Assembly (NCBI GenBank): GCA_947175425.1
Contig: CAMWMR010000004.1
Span: forward strand, 45,293-109,292
Direction: 5' to 3'
DNA: 64,000 nt
Source of the DNA: an uncultured Porphyromonadaceae bacterium
Lineage (GTDB): Bacteria > Bacteroidota > Bacteroidia > Bacteroidales > Muribaculaceae
Below are positions 1 through 9,827 of this stretch, in pieces (within the stretch, counting starts at the first letter, position 1; each line of letters begins with the position of its first letter). Under the pieces are notes generated by a model. It was not told the origin of the DNA. It searched no databases and saw nothing but the letters and a program-made list of their open reading frames with translations. A program made the position numbers and the translations under genes.

Positions 1-309
1 ATAAACGTCGGACTTGTAATGATGTGCAAACGCCTCCGTCGAATAATCGTGCGTATTCACCTGGACGAGAACAGAATAAAAGCATTCTTCCCCGACTCCG
101 ACATCGACACCCTCAAAGCCCAGCTCGCATCTTTCGGCGAAGTCGCTCAAACTCGCCACGGATACTTCGGAACACTCCCTGTCGAGGAACGTTTCCGTTG
201 GCTCACAGCCGTGCGAAGTGCCTGCATATCAACCTCCCGCCCACATCCCGGAATATGCTCCGACATCGACGAAACATTCGCCCGAATCCTAACCGAACAA
301 GTCCTCTGA
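1..309 (+). CDS. DUF3037-like protein, C-terminal part (5' end outside window)
   Basis: Frame is open from base 1 (INVGLVMMCKRLRRIIVRIHLDENRIKAFFPDSDIDTLKAQL...GYFGTLPVEERFRWLTAVRSACISTSRPHPGICSDIDETFARIL). The 'NVGLV', 'ERFRWLTA.RS..I.TS..HPG.' pattern resembles DUF3037. Confidence 0.65.
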   Translation: MNVGLVMMCKRLRRIIVRIHLDENRIKAFFPDSDIDTLKAQLASFGEVAQTRHGYFGTLPVEERFRWLTAVRSACISTSRPHPGICSDIDETFARILTEQVL

Positions 310-341
310 ACCCCAAAAATAAATATTAACCACAAAAGTAT

Positions 342-2013
342 ATGAACTATAAATATATCGAAATATTCAAGTCTCTTATTTCTCATCGGGAATCAGAAGT
401 GGTTGAGTTCAAGAAGGCGGAGAACAACTTCGACTTCGATAATTTAGGCAAATATTTTTCGGCGTTGAGCAATGAAGCGAATCTTCGTGGCTTTGAATTC
501 GCATGGCTGATTTTCGGTTATGACGAGAAAAAGCATGAGATTGTCGGCACATCATATAAAAAACGGAGAAAGCGCTCTCAATAATCTCAAACACGACTTT
601 GCTCAACACACTACCGATGGGCAGACTTTTCGCGAGATTATCTCAATTGAGGTCGAAACTAAACGCATCTTAATGCTCAAAATTCCGGCCTCACCCCGTA
701 ATATCGTGATGAAATGGAAGGGCATTGCATACGGTCGTGATGGTGAAAGTCTAAAGCCTTTGAATCAGTCTAAGCAGGATGAAATTCGTAGACAAACTCC
801 GCTTCCTGACTGGTCTGCGGAAATTGTATCCGACGCAACGATTGAAGACCTTGACGAGGTAGCTATTGCCAAGGCCCGAAAGATGTTCAAGAAGGTACAT
901 AGCCGTATTCCGGTTGAGGAGGTCAACCGTTGGTCAACAGAAGAATTCCTGAGCAAGTGCGAACTAATGGTCAATGGAAAACTTACCCGCGCAGCCATAA
1001 TTTTACTTGGTAAAACATTCTCTGACAGCAAACTCCGTCCGGCTATCGCAGAAGTTACATGGACTCTTCGCAATGAAAAACAGGATGTGGTGGATTATGA
1101 ACATTTCTCAGTGCCGTTCATCCTGACAGTTGATGAAATCCTTGCCAAAATACATAACCTCACCTTACGTGAGATGCCGGGCGGAACACTTTTTCCCAAC
1201 ACGATGAAGCAATATGATGACTATACTATCCGTGAGGCACTTCACAATTGCATAGCTCATCAAGACTACACTCTGCGTCAGCGCATCAACTTCGTTGAAA
1301 ATCCCGGATTTCTTTATTATGCCAACGGAGGTTCCTTCATTCCCGGCACATTGGAAAATGCACTTGCTTCTAATGGTCCGCAACGATTCTTCCGAAATGC
1401 CTGTCTATGCAAGGCTATGGTGCATTTCAATATGATCGATACCGTAAGCAGGGGTATCAAGAAGATGTTCACCGAACAGATGGAGCGAAGATTTCCGATG
1501 CCGGATTATGAAATTGATAATGAAGCGAAAGAAGTCGCCGTCCGCATATATGGCAATGCCATAAATGAACGCTACACCAAACTGCTCAAAGATAATGACA
1601 ATCTAACACTACACGACTGCATTTCTCTCGATGCCATTCAGAAAGGACATCGTATTGACGATGAGATAGCTCAAGACCTCATTAAGCGAGGTTTGATTGA
1701 GGGAGAAGCCCCGAATTACATCATTTCCATTGGTGTAGCCAAAGCATCCGGACAACTCCCTCAATATACAAAAGCAAAAGGTTTGGATAAAACGAGATTA
1801 AAACAAATGGTTCTGCAATTATTGCAGAATGCAGGAAAAGATGGTGCACGTCGAGAAATCATATATGACTACCTCAAGGACTTGTTGCCTTCTAATAAGT
1901 CTCGGGAGCAACAGCTTCGATATTTAGGCCGCCTTCTTGTTGAAATGAATGAAGAAGGTACAATTGAGCGTATTGGGCTTAGTTGGTTACTTCCAGGGGC
2001 ATCCGACCGTTAA
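342..2013 (+). pseudogene. AlbA_2 (Schlafen-like) / RecG-C-like ATP-binding protein, interrupted by an apparent +1 frameshift at an A6 tract (558-563)
   Basis: ORF 342-584 ends ...FGYDEKKHEIVGTSYKK; homologous continuation NGESALNNLKHDFAQHTTDGQTF... is in the next frame (ORF 520-2013). AlbA_2 features (EFKKAENNFDFDNLGKYFSALSNEANL) and HATPase_c_4-like block (REALHNCIAHQDYTLRQRINFVENPGFLYYANGG). Confidence 0.8.
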
Positions 2014-2092
2014 CAAACACAATCCGACCGCTTTTTATTGCATCCGACCGAAATTTCGGTCGGATGTGCGTTGTTTGGCCATTATCCGACCG
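2001..2092. repeat. Cluster of ATCCGACCG repeats (direct copies 2001, 2022, 2042, 2084; inverted copy 2057-2065)
   Basis: Read directly; 2041-2066 CATCCGACCGAAATTTCGGTCGGATG is a perfect 26-nt palindrome. Confidence 0.9.
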
Positions 2093-2166
2093 TTTTTATT
2101 ATAGAAAACGAGAGTCTTCCAAGCCGTCCGCTCATACCAATTTTACCAATTTTAAAAGCGTCCGGC

Positions 2167-2198
2167 CTTGCGTATAAACAGTTTTTTTAGTACTTTTG
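2167..2198 (+). promoter_or_regulatory. Bacteroidota-type promoter for gyrB
   Basis: CTTG (2167-2170), 20 nt spacer, TACTTTTG (2191-2198) matching TAnnTTTG. Confidence 0.6.
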
Positions 2199-2243
2199 TA
2201 AACTCAAAACACTATAGAAATATATCGCAACCTAACATACAAT

Positions 2244-4175
2244 ATGGCTGAAGAAAAAGAGGAATATAGTGCCGGTAGTATTCAGGTCCTTGAAGGTCTT
2301 GAAGCCGTGCGTAAACGCCCGGCAATGTACATTGGCGACATTTCCGAAAAAGGTTTGCATCACCTTGTATACGAGGTGGTGGACAACTCCATTGACGAAG
2401 CCCTCGCAGGTTTCGCAAAGGAAATTAAAGTTACCATAAACGAGGACAACTCAATTACCGTTGTCGACGACGGTCGTGGTATTCCCGTCGACATGCACGA
2501 AAAAGAACACAAAAGCGCGCTCGAAGTAGTGCTCACCGTCCTTCACGCCGGCGGTAAATTCGACAAAGGATCATACAAAGTTTCAGGAGGTCTCCACGGC
2601 GTAGGCGTTTCTTGTGTGAACGCTCTCTCAACTTATCTCCGCGCCGAAGTACGTCGTAACGGCAAAATTTACGCTCAGGAGTACAGCTGCGGAAAACCCA
2701 CCTCCGAACTTATGATTGTCGGAGACAGCGACCACACCGGTACCACCGTCACCTTCAAGCCCGACGGCTCTATTTTTACCACAACAGTCTACGACTACTC
2801 AATCCTCGCAAACCGTCTTCGCGACCTCGCATTCCTTAATGCAGGTATTATATTGACGCTCACCGACTTGCGCCAACTCGACGCCGAAGGCAAACCTCGC
2901 AGCGAAACCTTCTACTCGAAGGAAGGCCTGCGCGAATTCGTCGAATACATCGACTCTAACAAGGAATCCCTCATAAACGACGTAATACACCTCTCAACCG
3001 AACGTCAGGGCATCCCCGTCGAAGTGGCTCTTACCTACAACACCACTTCCAACGAAAACATTTACTCCTACGTAAACAACATCCACACAATCGAAGGAGG
3101 TACACACCTCACCGGTTTCCGTCGCGGACTCACAACAACTCTCAAAAAATACGCCGAAAACAACAACCTCCTCAAAAACGCTAAAGTGGAGATTGCCGGC
3201 GACGACTTCCGCGACGGCCTCACTGCTGTTATTTCCGTAAAAGTCCTTGAACCTCAGTTCGAAGGACAAACAAAAACCAAACTCGGTAACAGCGAAGTTG
3301 CCGGTGCCGTTGCTCAGGCCGTGAGCGATGCCCTCGAAATTTTCCTCGAAGAAAATCCTCGCGAGGCAAAACTCATCGTAGAAAAAGTGGTGCTCGCTGC
3401 TCAGGCTCGTCATGCAGCTCTCGCTGCACGCCAGAAAGTCCTCCGCAAATCGCCCCTCTTCGCAGGCGGTCTCCCCGGTAAACTTACCGACTGCTCAAGC
3501 CGTACAGCCGAAGACTGCGAAATCTTCCTTGTCGAAGGTGACTCCGCGGGTGGTACTGCAAAGCAGGCCCGCGACCGACGCACACAGGCCGTACTCCCCC
3601 TCCGAGGCAAAATCCTCAACGTGGAAAAAGCCATGGACCACCGAATTTTCGACAGCCAGGAAATCCTCGCCCTATTCCGCGCCCTCCGAGTAACAATCGG
3701 TACCGAAGAAGATCCCAAAGCACCCAACCTGTCGAAACTCGCTTACCACAAGGTTATTATCATGACCGATGCCGACGTCGACGGTGCACACATCGCAACA
3801 CTGCTCATGACATTCTTCTTCCGTCGCATGCGTCCCCTTATCGAACAAGGATACCTCTACCTCGCTTCACCCCCATTGTACAAATGCAAAATGGGCAAGA
3901 ACGAAGAGTATTGCTGGAACGACATGCAAGTGCAGCAGTTCATCGCAAAATACGGCGAACGCACAAGCATTCAGCGATATAAAGGTCTTGGTGAAATGTC
4001 CGACGAGGAACTCCGCACAACAACAATGTCGCCCGAACACCGAATTCTAAAGCAAGTCCACATAAACGACGCAGCCGAAGCCGACCGCGTGTTCTCAATG
4101 CTAATGGGCGAGGACGTTGCTCCGCGACGCGACTTCATCGAAGCCAACGCTACCTACGCCAATATCGATGCGTAA
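2244..4175 (+). CDS. gyrB: DNA gyrase subunit B
   Basis: VLEGLEAVRKRPAMYIGD, EVVDNSIDEALAG, VEGDSAGGTAKQARDRRTQAVLPLRGKILNVEKA, MTDADVDGAHI. Confidence 0.97.
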   Translation: MAEEKEEYSAGSIQVLEGLEAVRKRPAMYIGDISEKGLHHLVYEVVDNSIDEALAGFAKEIKVTINEDNSITVVDDGRGIPVDMHEKEHKSALEVVLTVLHAGGKFDKGSYKVSGGLHGVGVSCVNALSTYLRAEVRRNGKIYAQEYSCGKPTSELMIVGDSDHTGTTVTFKPDGSIFTTTVYDYSILANRLRDLAFLNAGIILTLTDLRQLDAEGKPRSETFYSKEGLREFVEYIDSNKESLINDVIHLSTERQGIPVEVALTYNTTSNENIYSYVNNIHTIEGGTHLTGFRRGLTTTLKKYAENNNLLKNAKVEIAGDDFRDGLTAVISVKVLEPQFEGQTKTKLGNSEVAGAVAQAVSDALEIFLEENPREAKLIVEKVVLAAQARHAALAARQKVLRKSPLFAGGLPGKLTDCSSRTAEDCEIFLVEGDSAGGTAKQARDRRTQAVLPLRGKILNVEKAMDHRIFDSQEILALFRALRVTIGTEEDPKAPNLSKLAYHKVIIMTDADVDGAHIATLLMTFFFRRMRPLIEQGYLYLASPPLYKCKMGKNEEYCWNDMQVQQFIAKYGERTSIQRYKGLGEMSDEELRTTTMSPEHRILKQVHINDAAEADRVFSMLMGEDVAPRRDFIEANATYANIDA

Positions 4176-4188
4176 CTCAACCCTATAA

Positions 4189-4241
4189 GCTCCCGGTTTG
4201 TTATAACACAAATATCATAGCAGGCCGGGAGCCTGTTTTTT
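4189..4241 (+). terminator. Intrinsic terminator after gyrB
   Basis: GCTCCCGG (4189-4196) / CCGGGAGC (4225-4232) followed by CTGTTTTTT. Confidence 0.7.
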
Positions 4242-4267
4242 AACAGTTTCAACTATCCATCACGATA

Positions 4268-6499
4268 ATGGCCACAAAATCCTCTAATAAACGAAACGCC
4301 GAACGTATTCGCCTCGGTGTCGATACATACCTTGCCGCCCAACCGGCTAACACCTTCAATTACAAACAGGTATCTGCCGCATTAGGTGCAAGCACCCCGG
4401 CTGCTCAAAAAGCCGTTGCCCTGTATCTTGCCGAACTCGCTTTCGATGGCGTAATTCTTGAAACAGCACCGGGTAAATACAAAATGCCCAAGCGCAACGT
4501 AACGGCCACCGGCACATTCATCCGCCGCTCTAACGGAAAAAACAGCGTAATCACCGACGTCGACGGCGAAACAATTTTTGTAGCCGAACGAAACTCAATG
4601 CACGCACTGAACGGCGACAAAGTGGAAATTGCAATTGCCGCACGAGTTAAAGGACGCGAGCCCGAAGCCGAAGTTACTGCCATTATCGAGAAAAAAGACC
4701 AAACCTTTATCGGTACTCTCAAGGTAGACAAACACCTCGCCTACCTCGACACCGACTCAAAATACCTTGCAACCGATATATTTATACCCCGCAACAAACT
4801 CAAAGGAGGCGTCACCGGCGATAAAGCCATTGTACGAATAACCGACTGGCCCGACGACACCAAGAACCCCCGAGGCGAAGTAATTGATATATTGGGTAAA
4901 ACAGGCGAGAACAACGCCGAGATTCACGCAATTCTGGCCGAATTCGGACTTCCCTACCGCTATCCCGAAAACGTGGAAAAGGCAGCCGATAAAATCGGCC
5001 CCGGAATCACCGACGAGGAAGTCGCCCGACGAATCGACATGCGCGGCGTCACCACTTTCACCATCGACCCCCGCGACGCCAAAGATTTCGACGACGCTCT
5101 CTCAATCCGCCAACTCCCTAACGGGAACTACGAAGTGGGCGTACACATTGCCGACGTAACTCATTATGTACGACCCGACTCCATTATCGACCGCGAAGCC
5201 CGCGAACGAGCCACAAGCGTATACCTTGTCGACCGCGTCGTTCCAATGCTCCCCGAGCACCTGAGCAACGGAATTTGCTCGCTACGCCCCGATGAGGATA
5301 AACTCACATTCTCCGTAATTTTCGAAATGGACAACAACGCCCGCGTTGTTAACTCCAAGATTACCAGAACCGTAATACGCAGCGACCGACGTTTCACCTA
5401 CGAAGAAGCTCAGGAAATAATTGAAACCGGCAAAGGCGATTTCTCAAACGAAATACTCACCCTCGACCGCCTCGCCAAAATCCTGCGTAAAAACCGCTAC
5501 GAAAACGGCTCCGTAGACTTCGACCGTCTCGAAGTCCGCTTCGACATCGACGAGAACGGCCACCCCACATCCGTATTCTTCAAGGAATCCAAGGACGCAA
5601 ACAAACTCATTGAGGAATTCATGCTCCTTGCAAACAAAGCGGTTGCAACAGCAATAGGAATTCCCGTAAAAAACAAAAAAGCGAAACCCTTCGTTTATCG
5701 CGTACACGATGTGCCCGATGCCGAACGACTGACAAACCTTGCAGCCCTCTGCCGCACTTTCGGCTACAAAATCAAAACTACCGGCAGCGCTCGCGACATT
5801 AACCGCAGCCTCAACAAAATGCTGGGCGACATAAAGGGCAAAGGCGAAGAAAACCTGCTTGCCACCCTTGCAATACGCTCCATGGCCAAAGCTATTTACA
5901 CAACACAGAATATTGGCCATTACGGACTTGGTTTTGAATACTATACTCACTTCACATCCCCCATTCGCCGTTATCCCGACATGATGGTTCACCGTCTGCT
6001 CGAACGATACCTCAAAGGCGGACGAAGCGTGAATCTCGAAAAACTCGAGGACGAATGCAAACATTCCTCCGACATGGAGCAGCTCGCCGCAAATGCCGAA
6101 CGCGCATCCATAAAATACAAACAGGTGGAATACATGGCCGACAGAATCGGTGAAATATATACCGGTGTAATTTCCGGCGTCACCGAATGGGGCTTATACA
6201 TAGAACTGGACGAGAACAAATGCGAGGGTTTGGTGCCCGTGCGCGACCTTGCCGACGATTTTTACGATTTCGACGCTCGAAATTACGCTCTGGTAGGACG
6301 TCGCAAACGACACACCTATCGCCTGGGCGACAACATAAAAGTACAAGTCGCACGTGCCGACCTGCAGCGCAAACAGCTGGATTTCGCTCTTATCGACGAA
6401 AAAAATCCGCCCAAAACAGTGGAACAGCTCAAAGCCTCTGCCAAGCCTCGTCCCGACTTTGAAAAACCGAGAAAGAAAAAGAAATCACGCCGTAGATAA
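4268..6499 (+). CDS. rnr: Ribonuclease R
   Basis: RNB domain DPRDAKDFDDALSIRQLPNGNYEVGVHIADVTHYV, HYGLGFEYYTHFTSPIRRYPDMMVHRLL, S1 domain, basic C-terminus. Confidence 0.95.
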   Translation: MATKSSNKRNAERIRLGVDTYLAAQPANTFNYKQVSAALGASTPAAQKAVALYLAELAFDGVILETAPGKYKMPKRNVTATGTFIRRSNGKNSVITDVDGETIFVAERNSMHALNGDKVEIAIAARVKGREPEAEVTAIIEKKDQTFIGTLKVDKHLAYLDTDSKYLATDIFIPRNKLKGGVTGDKAIVRITDWPDDTKNPRGEVIDILGKTGENNAEIHAILAEFGLPYRYPENVEKAADKIGPGITDEEVARRIDMRGVTTFTIDPRDAKDFDDALSIRQLPNGNYEVGVHIADVTHYVRPDSIIDREARERATSVYLVDRVVPMLPEHLSNGICSLRPDEDKLTFSVIFEMDNNARVVNSKITRTVIRSDRRFTYEEAQEIIETGKGDFSNEILTLDRLAKILRKNRYENGSVDFDRLEVRFDIDENGHPTSVFFKESKDANKLIEEFMLLANKAVATAIGIPVKNKKAKPFVYRVHDVPDAERLTNLAALCRTFGYKIKTTGSARDINRSLNKMLGDIKGKGEENLLATLAIRSMAKAIYTTQNIGHYGLGFEYYTHFTSPIRRYPDMMVHRLLERYLKGGRSVNLEKLEDECKHSSDMEQLAANAERASIKYKQVEYMADRIGEIYTGVISGVTEWGLYIELDENKCEGLVPVRDLADDFYDFDARNYALVGRRKRHTYRLGDNIKVQVARADLQRKQLDFALIDEKNPPKTVEQLKASAKPRPDFEKPRKKKKSRRR

Positions 6500-6855
6500 T
6501 GAACATAGGAACAATCGTAATCGAAGGCCTGCGGGTGTATGCGCATCATGGTGTGCATGCGCAGGAAACACGCGCAGGCAACACTTTTGAAATTAACCTC
6601 TATCTGAGCTTCGACCCCTCGGAAAGCATGCGTACCGACCGCCTCGACACTACTATCAATTACGCGGAAGTTACCGAAATGATAAAGCTTCAGATGAGTC
6701 GCCCGGCAAAATTGCTGGAACACGTGGCACACCGCATAGTACTGGCTCTACAACGACTTTATCCCCGCATAATTAGCGGCAGAATAGAAATTTACAAAAT
6801 TCAGCCCCCCATTGCTGCCGAAGTGGCACGCACCGGATTCGTCTATTCCTGGTAA
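6499..6855 (+). CDS. folB: Dihydroneopterin aldolase
   Basis: IVIEGLRVYAHHGVHAQETRAGNTFEINLYL...; start overlaps rnr stop (TAATG). Confidence 0.9.
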   Translation: MNIGTIVIEGLRVYAHHGVHAQETRAGNTFEINLYLSFDPSESMRTDRLDTTINYAEVTEMIKLQMSRPAKLLEHVAHRIVLALQRLYPRIISGRIEIYKIQPPIAAEVARTGFVYSW

Positions 6856-7862
6856 GATAACTCTATAAGCTCATCTGCGCCGAAATCGCGTACTGCACGC
6901 GTACCCAGCACACTGTCCCACAACATTGGTGAAATACCGTTCCCGGGACGCTTTACAGTTATATTTTCCTCCGTAAGCAATTCACCTGCAGCGATATTCC
7001 GCGAAGCCACAATACTTTTGCGGGCAACCTCCATGTTCGCAGCTTCGGCTGCGGCAACTTCCTTACGTCCGCTTCCCAGAGCTTCTTCGGCGTGGCGCAC
7101 GGCACCGACAAGCTGCTTCAGCTCGGCAGGCTCAAGAGACGCCTTATGGTCGGGCCCGGGCAAATTACGATCCAATGTAAAATGTTTTTCAATCACACAG
7201 GCACCGAGCGCAACGGCGGCAACAGCCACTTCAGTACCTACAGTGTGGTCGCTGTACCCCACTCCGGCACATCCGAGAGTGGCGAGAGCGTCCATTGCCC
7301 GGAGGTTCACCGACTCGTAAGGCGCCGGATACTGCGTTGTGCAGTGCAACAGAATAACATTACTGCGAGGAGTTCCTGCCTGCTCGAGAATCCGGAGGGC
7401 GTTTTCCACTTCGGCGAGCGTGGACATGCCCGTCGACATTATAATTTTTTCGCCCAAAGCTCCTATTTTTCTGAGATACGGCAAGTTGGTAATTTCACCC
7501 GAAGGAATTTTCCAATAGTCCTGTTTCAAAGGTATGAGACAATCGATTGAAACGAGGTCGAAAGGCGTGCTCATAAACCCTATCCCCGTTTCACGGCACA
7601 GCTCGGCGAGTCCGGCATACGCCTCAAGCGGCAGGTGAATGGCCTTGCACATTTCGAGCTGGCTCATTTCTTCGCCGGTAGTCTCTTTCTGATACTCGGC
7701 TTTTGGCGCGAAAGTGGAAATTACCAGTTCGGGAACGGCTGTCTGGAACTTTACATAATCAGCACCTGCCTCTTTAGCGGCAAGCACCATTTGCCGTGCC
7801 ATATCCAAATTGCCGTTATGGTTTACTCCGGCCTCGGCTATAATTATAACTTTATTTTTCAT
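6843..7862 (-). CDS. neuB: N-acetylneuraminate/nonulosonate synthase (NeuB family)
   Basis: IIAEAGVNHNGNLDMARQMVLAAKEAGADYVKFQTA, GYSDHTVGTEVAVAAVALGACVIEKHFTLDRNLPGPDHKASL, C-terminal SAF-like domain. Confidence 0.93.
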   Translation of the reverse strand: MKNKVIIIAEAGVNHNGNLDMARQMVLAAKEAGADYVKFQTAVPELVISTFAPKAEYQKETTGEEMSQLEMCKAIHLPLEAYAGLAELCRETGIGFMSTPFDLVSIDCLIPLKQDYWKIPSGEITNLPYLRKIGALGEKIIMSTGMSTLAEVENALRILEQAGTPRSNVILLHCTTQYPAPYESVNLRAMDALATLGCAGVGYSDHTVGTEVAVAAVALGACVIEKHFTLDRNLPGPDHKASLEPAELKQLVGAVRHAEEALGSGRKEVAAAEAANMEVARKSIVASRNIAAGELLTEENITVKRPGNGISPMLWDSVLGTRAVRDFGADELIELSYQE

Positions 7863-8829
7863 CGGGCATAAAAACTACATCTTCCAAATATCGTACGGTT
7901 GTAACTCCCGCAACGGGCTCGGCACACTTAAGAGCTTTACCCATAGCATCGTCCACAATCATACCGGGAATATCCGCTCCGGCATGGACGGAAGCCACGG
8001 CGCCGCCGCCGAGCCGCGGATTTATCTCCATAATCATCAGAGCATCGGAATCAAGGTCGTGGATAAGCTGCACAGTAACAGCACCTCTGAGGCCGGTTGC
8101 CTGCAAAGCTGCCGACACTATGGCGTCGATTCTTGAGTCGGCAATGCTTGTTGTTCGCACTACCTCACCTCCCGACACTTCCTGCCTCACCCGAGGGCTA
8201 AGAGCGGAAACACGCCCTGTGCGCGTTTCCACGTAGCAATCAACGGTTATTTCCCGACGCTTATCGTAACGGCGCTGAACAAGATAATCATCAAGTTTAG
8301 AGGCAATCTGTTGCAAATCGTCCTGCGAGTCAATCATCACCAATCCCTTGGAGGCCGAGCCGAAACGCGGTTTGGCGATAAACGTCCCGGTGACATCTCC
8401 TCCCCTCCACGTTTGAGGAACGGGAAGCGAGGCGGATTCGAACAGCTGTGCGGCGGCAACTTTGTCGAACATGCGTTTTACTCCCTCCGGCTCGCCCAAT
8501 GGAGCAAAAACCGGAACGGAGGCATGGTGGCGCACATACTCGGCACATATCTCCACGGCCTTGTCGACAAAGGGAATAATAATATCTATTCCGTGTGTCC
8601 GTACGGTTTCGTCGAGGTGCTCGAAAATATCGGCATCGGCCCAGCGACGCCCAACAACTACTTGTCCTTCACAAGCAATGGCACAACGGGTATCGGTTTC
8701 ATAGGCCGTTATATCACACTGCAATCCTCTTGCCTCGCAAGCCTTGCGCAGCATGCGGGCCATGGCAACACGCTTTGCACCGCCGAGGAACAGGAATCCT
8801 ATCCGGCCGGGACGACAAGGGAAACTCAT
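7852..8829 (-). CDS. ATP-grasp domain protein
   Basis: FIAKPRFGSASKGLVMI, LVQRRYDKRREITVDCYV, LMIMEINPRLGGGAVASVHAGADIPGM typical of carbamoyl-phosphate-synthase-like ATP-grasp enzymes. Confidence 0.85.
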   Translation of the reverse strand: MSFPCRPGRIGFLFLGGAKRVAMARMLRKACEARGLQCDITAYETDTRCAIACEGQVVVGRRWADADIFEHLDETVRTHGIDIIIPFVDKAVEICAEYVRHHASVPVFAPLGEPEGVKRMFDKVAAAQLFESASLPVPQTWRGGDVTGTFIAKPRFGSASKGLVMIDSQDDLQQIASKLDDYLVQRRYDKRREITVDCYVETRTGRVSALSPRVRQEVSGGEVVRTTSIADSRIDAIVSAALQATGLRGAVTVQLIHDLDSDALMIMEINPRLGGGAVASVHAGADIPGMIVDDAMGKALKCAEPVAGVTTVRYLEDVVFMPDEK

Positions 8830-9827
8830 CGGTTGTAAATATCGGGTTTAAATTTTGCAAGATTTTGCGGCACAGTGAACCATTCCACAGTTTCGCGAAG
8901 TCCTTGTTCCAGATTATGAGCGGGGCGCCAGTCGGTTAGCGAGCATATGAGCGAATTATCGCCGCACAGCCGGTTCACCTCGCTGCGCGCGGGGCGTATA
9001 CGCTGTTCATCGCACACGCATGTGACATCGGCATCCATTACCCGTGCGATGGTATTGAAAAGCTCGCCCATTGAAATTTCCGTACCCGTTGCAATGTTTA
9101 TGTCCATACCCTCTATTCCCGGAGTTTCGGCAAGTGCAATGAATCCGGCGGCGGTATCGGCCACATAGTTGAAATCGCGCGTTGGGGTGAGGTCGCCGAG
9201 CTTTATTGTTTTTTGTCCCGAGGCAATTTGTGTTATGATTGTGGGAATTATTGCACGGGCACTCTGTCGCGGGCCGTAGGTGTTGAATGGACGTGCGGTT
9301 ACTACCGGCAGCCCGAATGCGTTGAAAAAGCTTTGAGCAATGGCATCGGCACCAATTTTTGTTGCCGAGTAGGGCGATTGCGGCTGACGTGGATGTTTTT
9401 CATCGATAGGGACATACTGCGCCGTACCGTACACCTCGCTTGTAGATGTAACCACCAGACGGGGTGTTCCCGCATCGCGGCATGCCTGACACATGTTGAG
9501 GGTTCCTTTAATATTAGTGTCCACATAGCTGTCGGGAGCTGAATAGCTGTAGGGAATGGCTATAAGCGCCGCAAGGTGAAAAACCACATCGGCGCCGCGC
9601 ACAATGCTACGGCAAAAATCGGGGTCGCGGACATCGCCGCACACAATTTCGAGATTGTCGTTTGCGGGGACATCCTCCAGCCATCCCCAGTTATTAAAGG
9701 AATTGTATTGAGCGAGGGCGCGCACACGGTAGCCTTTGGCGAGCAAAGCCTGCGTGAGGTGCGAGCCTATGAAACCGTCGGCACCCGTAACAAGAGCCAA
9801 TGGATTTGTATTGAGGCTGTTTACCAT
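8826..9827 (-). CDS. NAD-dependent epimerase/dehydratase, LegB-like
   Basis: ALVTGADGFIGSHLTQALL, TSTSEVYGTAQYVPIDEKHPRQPQSPYSATKIGAD, RPFNTYGPRQSARAIIPTII. Confidence 0.88.
   Translation of the reverse strand: MVNSLNTNPLALVTGADGFIGSHLTQALLAKGYRVRALAQYNSFNNWGWLEDVPANDNLEIVCGDVRDPDFCRSIVRGADVVFHLAALIAIPYSYSAPDSYVDTNIKGTLNMCQACRDAGTPRLVVTSTSEVYGTAQYVPIDEKHPRQPQSPYSATKIGADAIAQSFFNAFGLPVVTARPFNTYGPRQSARAIIPTIITQIASGQKTIKLGDLTPTRDFNYVADTAAGFIALAETPGIEGMDINIATGTEISMGELFNTIARVMDADVTCVCDEQRIRPARSEVNRLCGDNSLICSLTDWRPAHNLEQGLRETVEWFTVPQNLAKFKPDIYNR

Noticed and set aside
558-564. Programmed -1 ribosomal frameshift site (A-rich heptamer AAAAAAC)
   Set aside because: The required shift is +1, and the phase of the heptamer does not fit X_XXY_YYZ for a -1 event; an indel is the simpler explanation.
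1983-2177. 64-aa ORF over the ATCCGACCG repeats
   Set aside because: Out of frame with the AlbA_2 protein and made of repeat translation (IRP/SDR); no RBS or family support.
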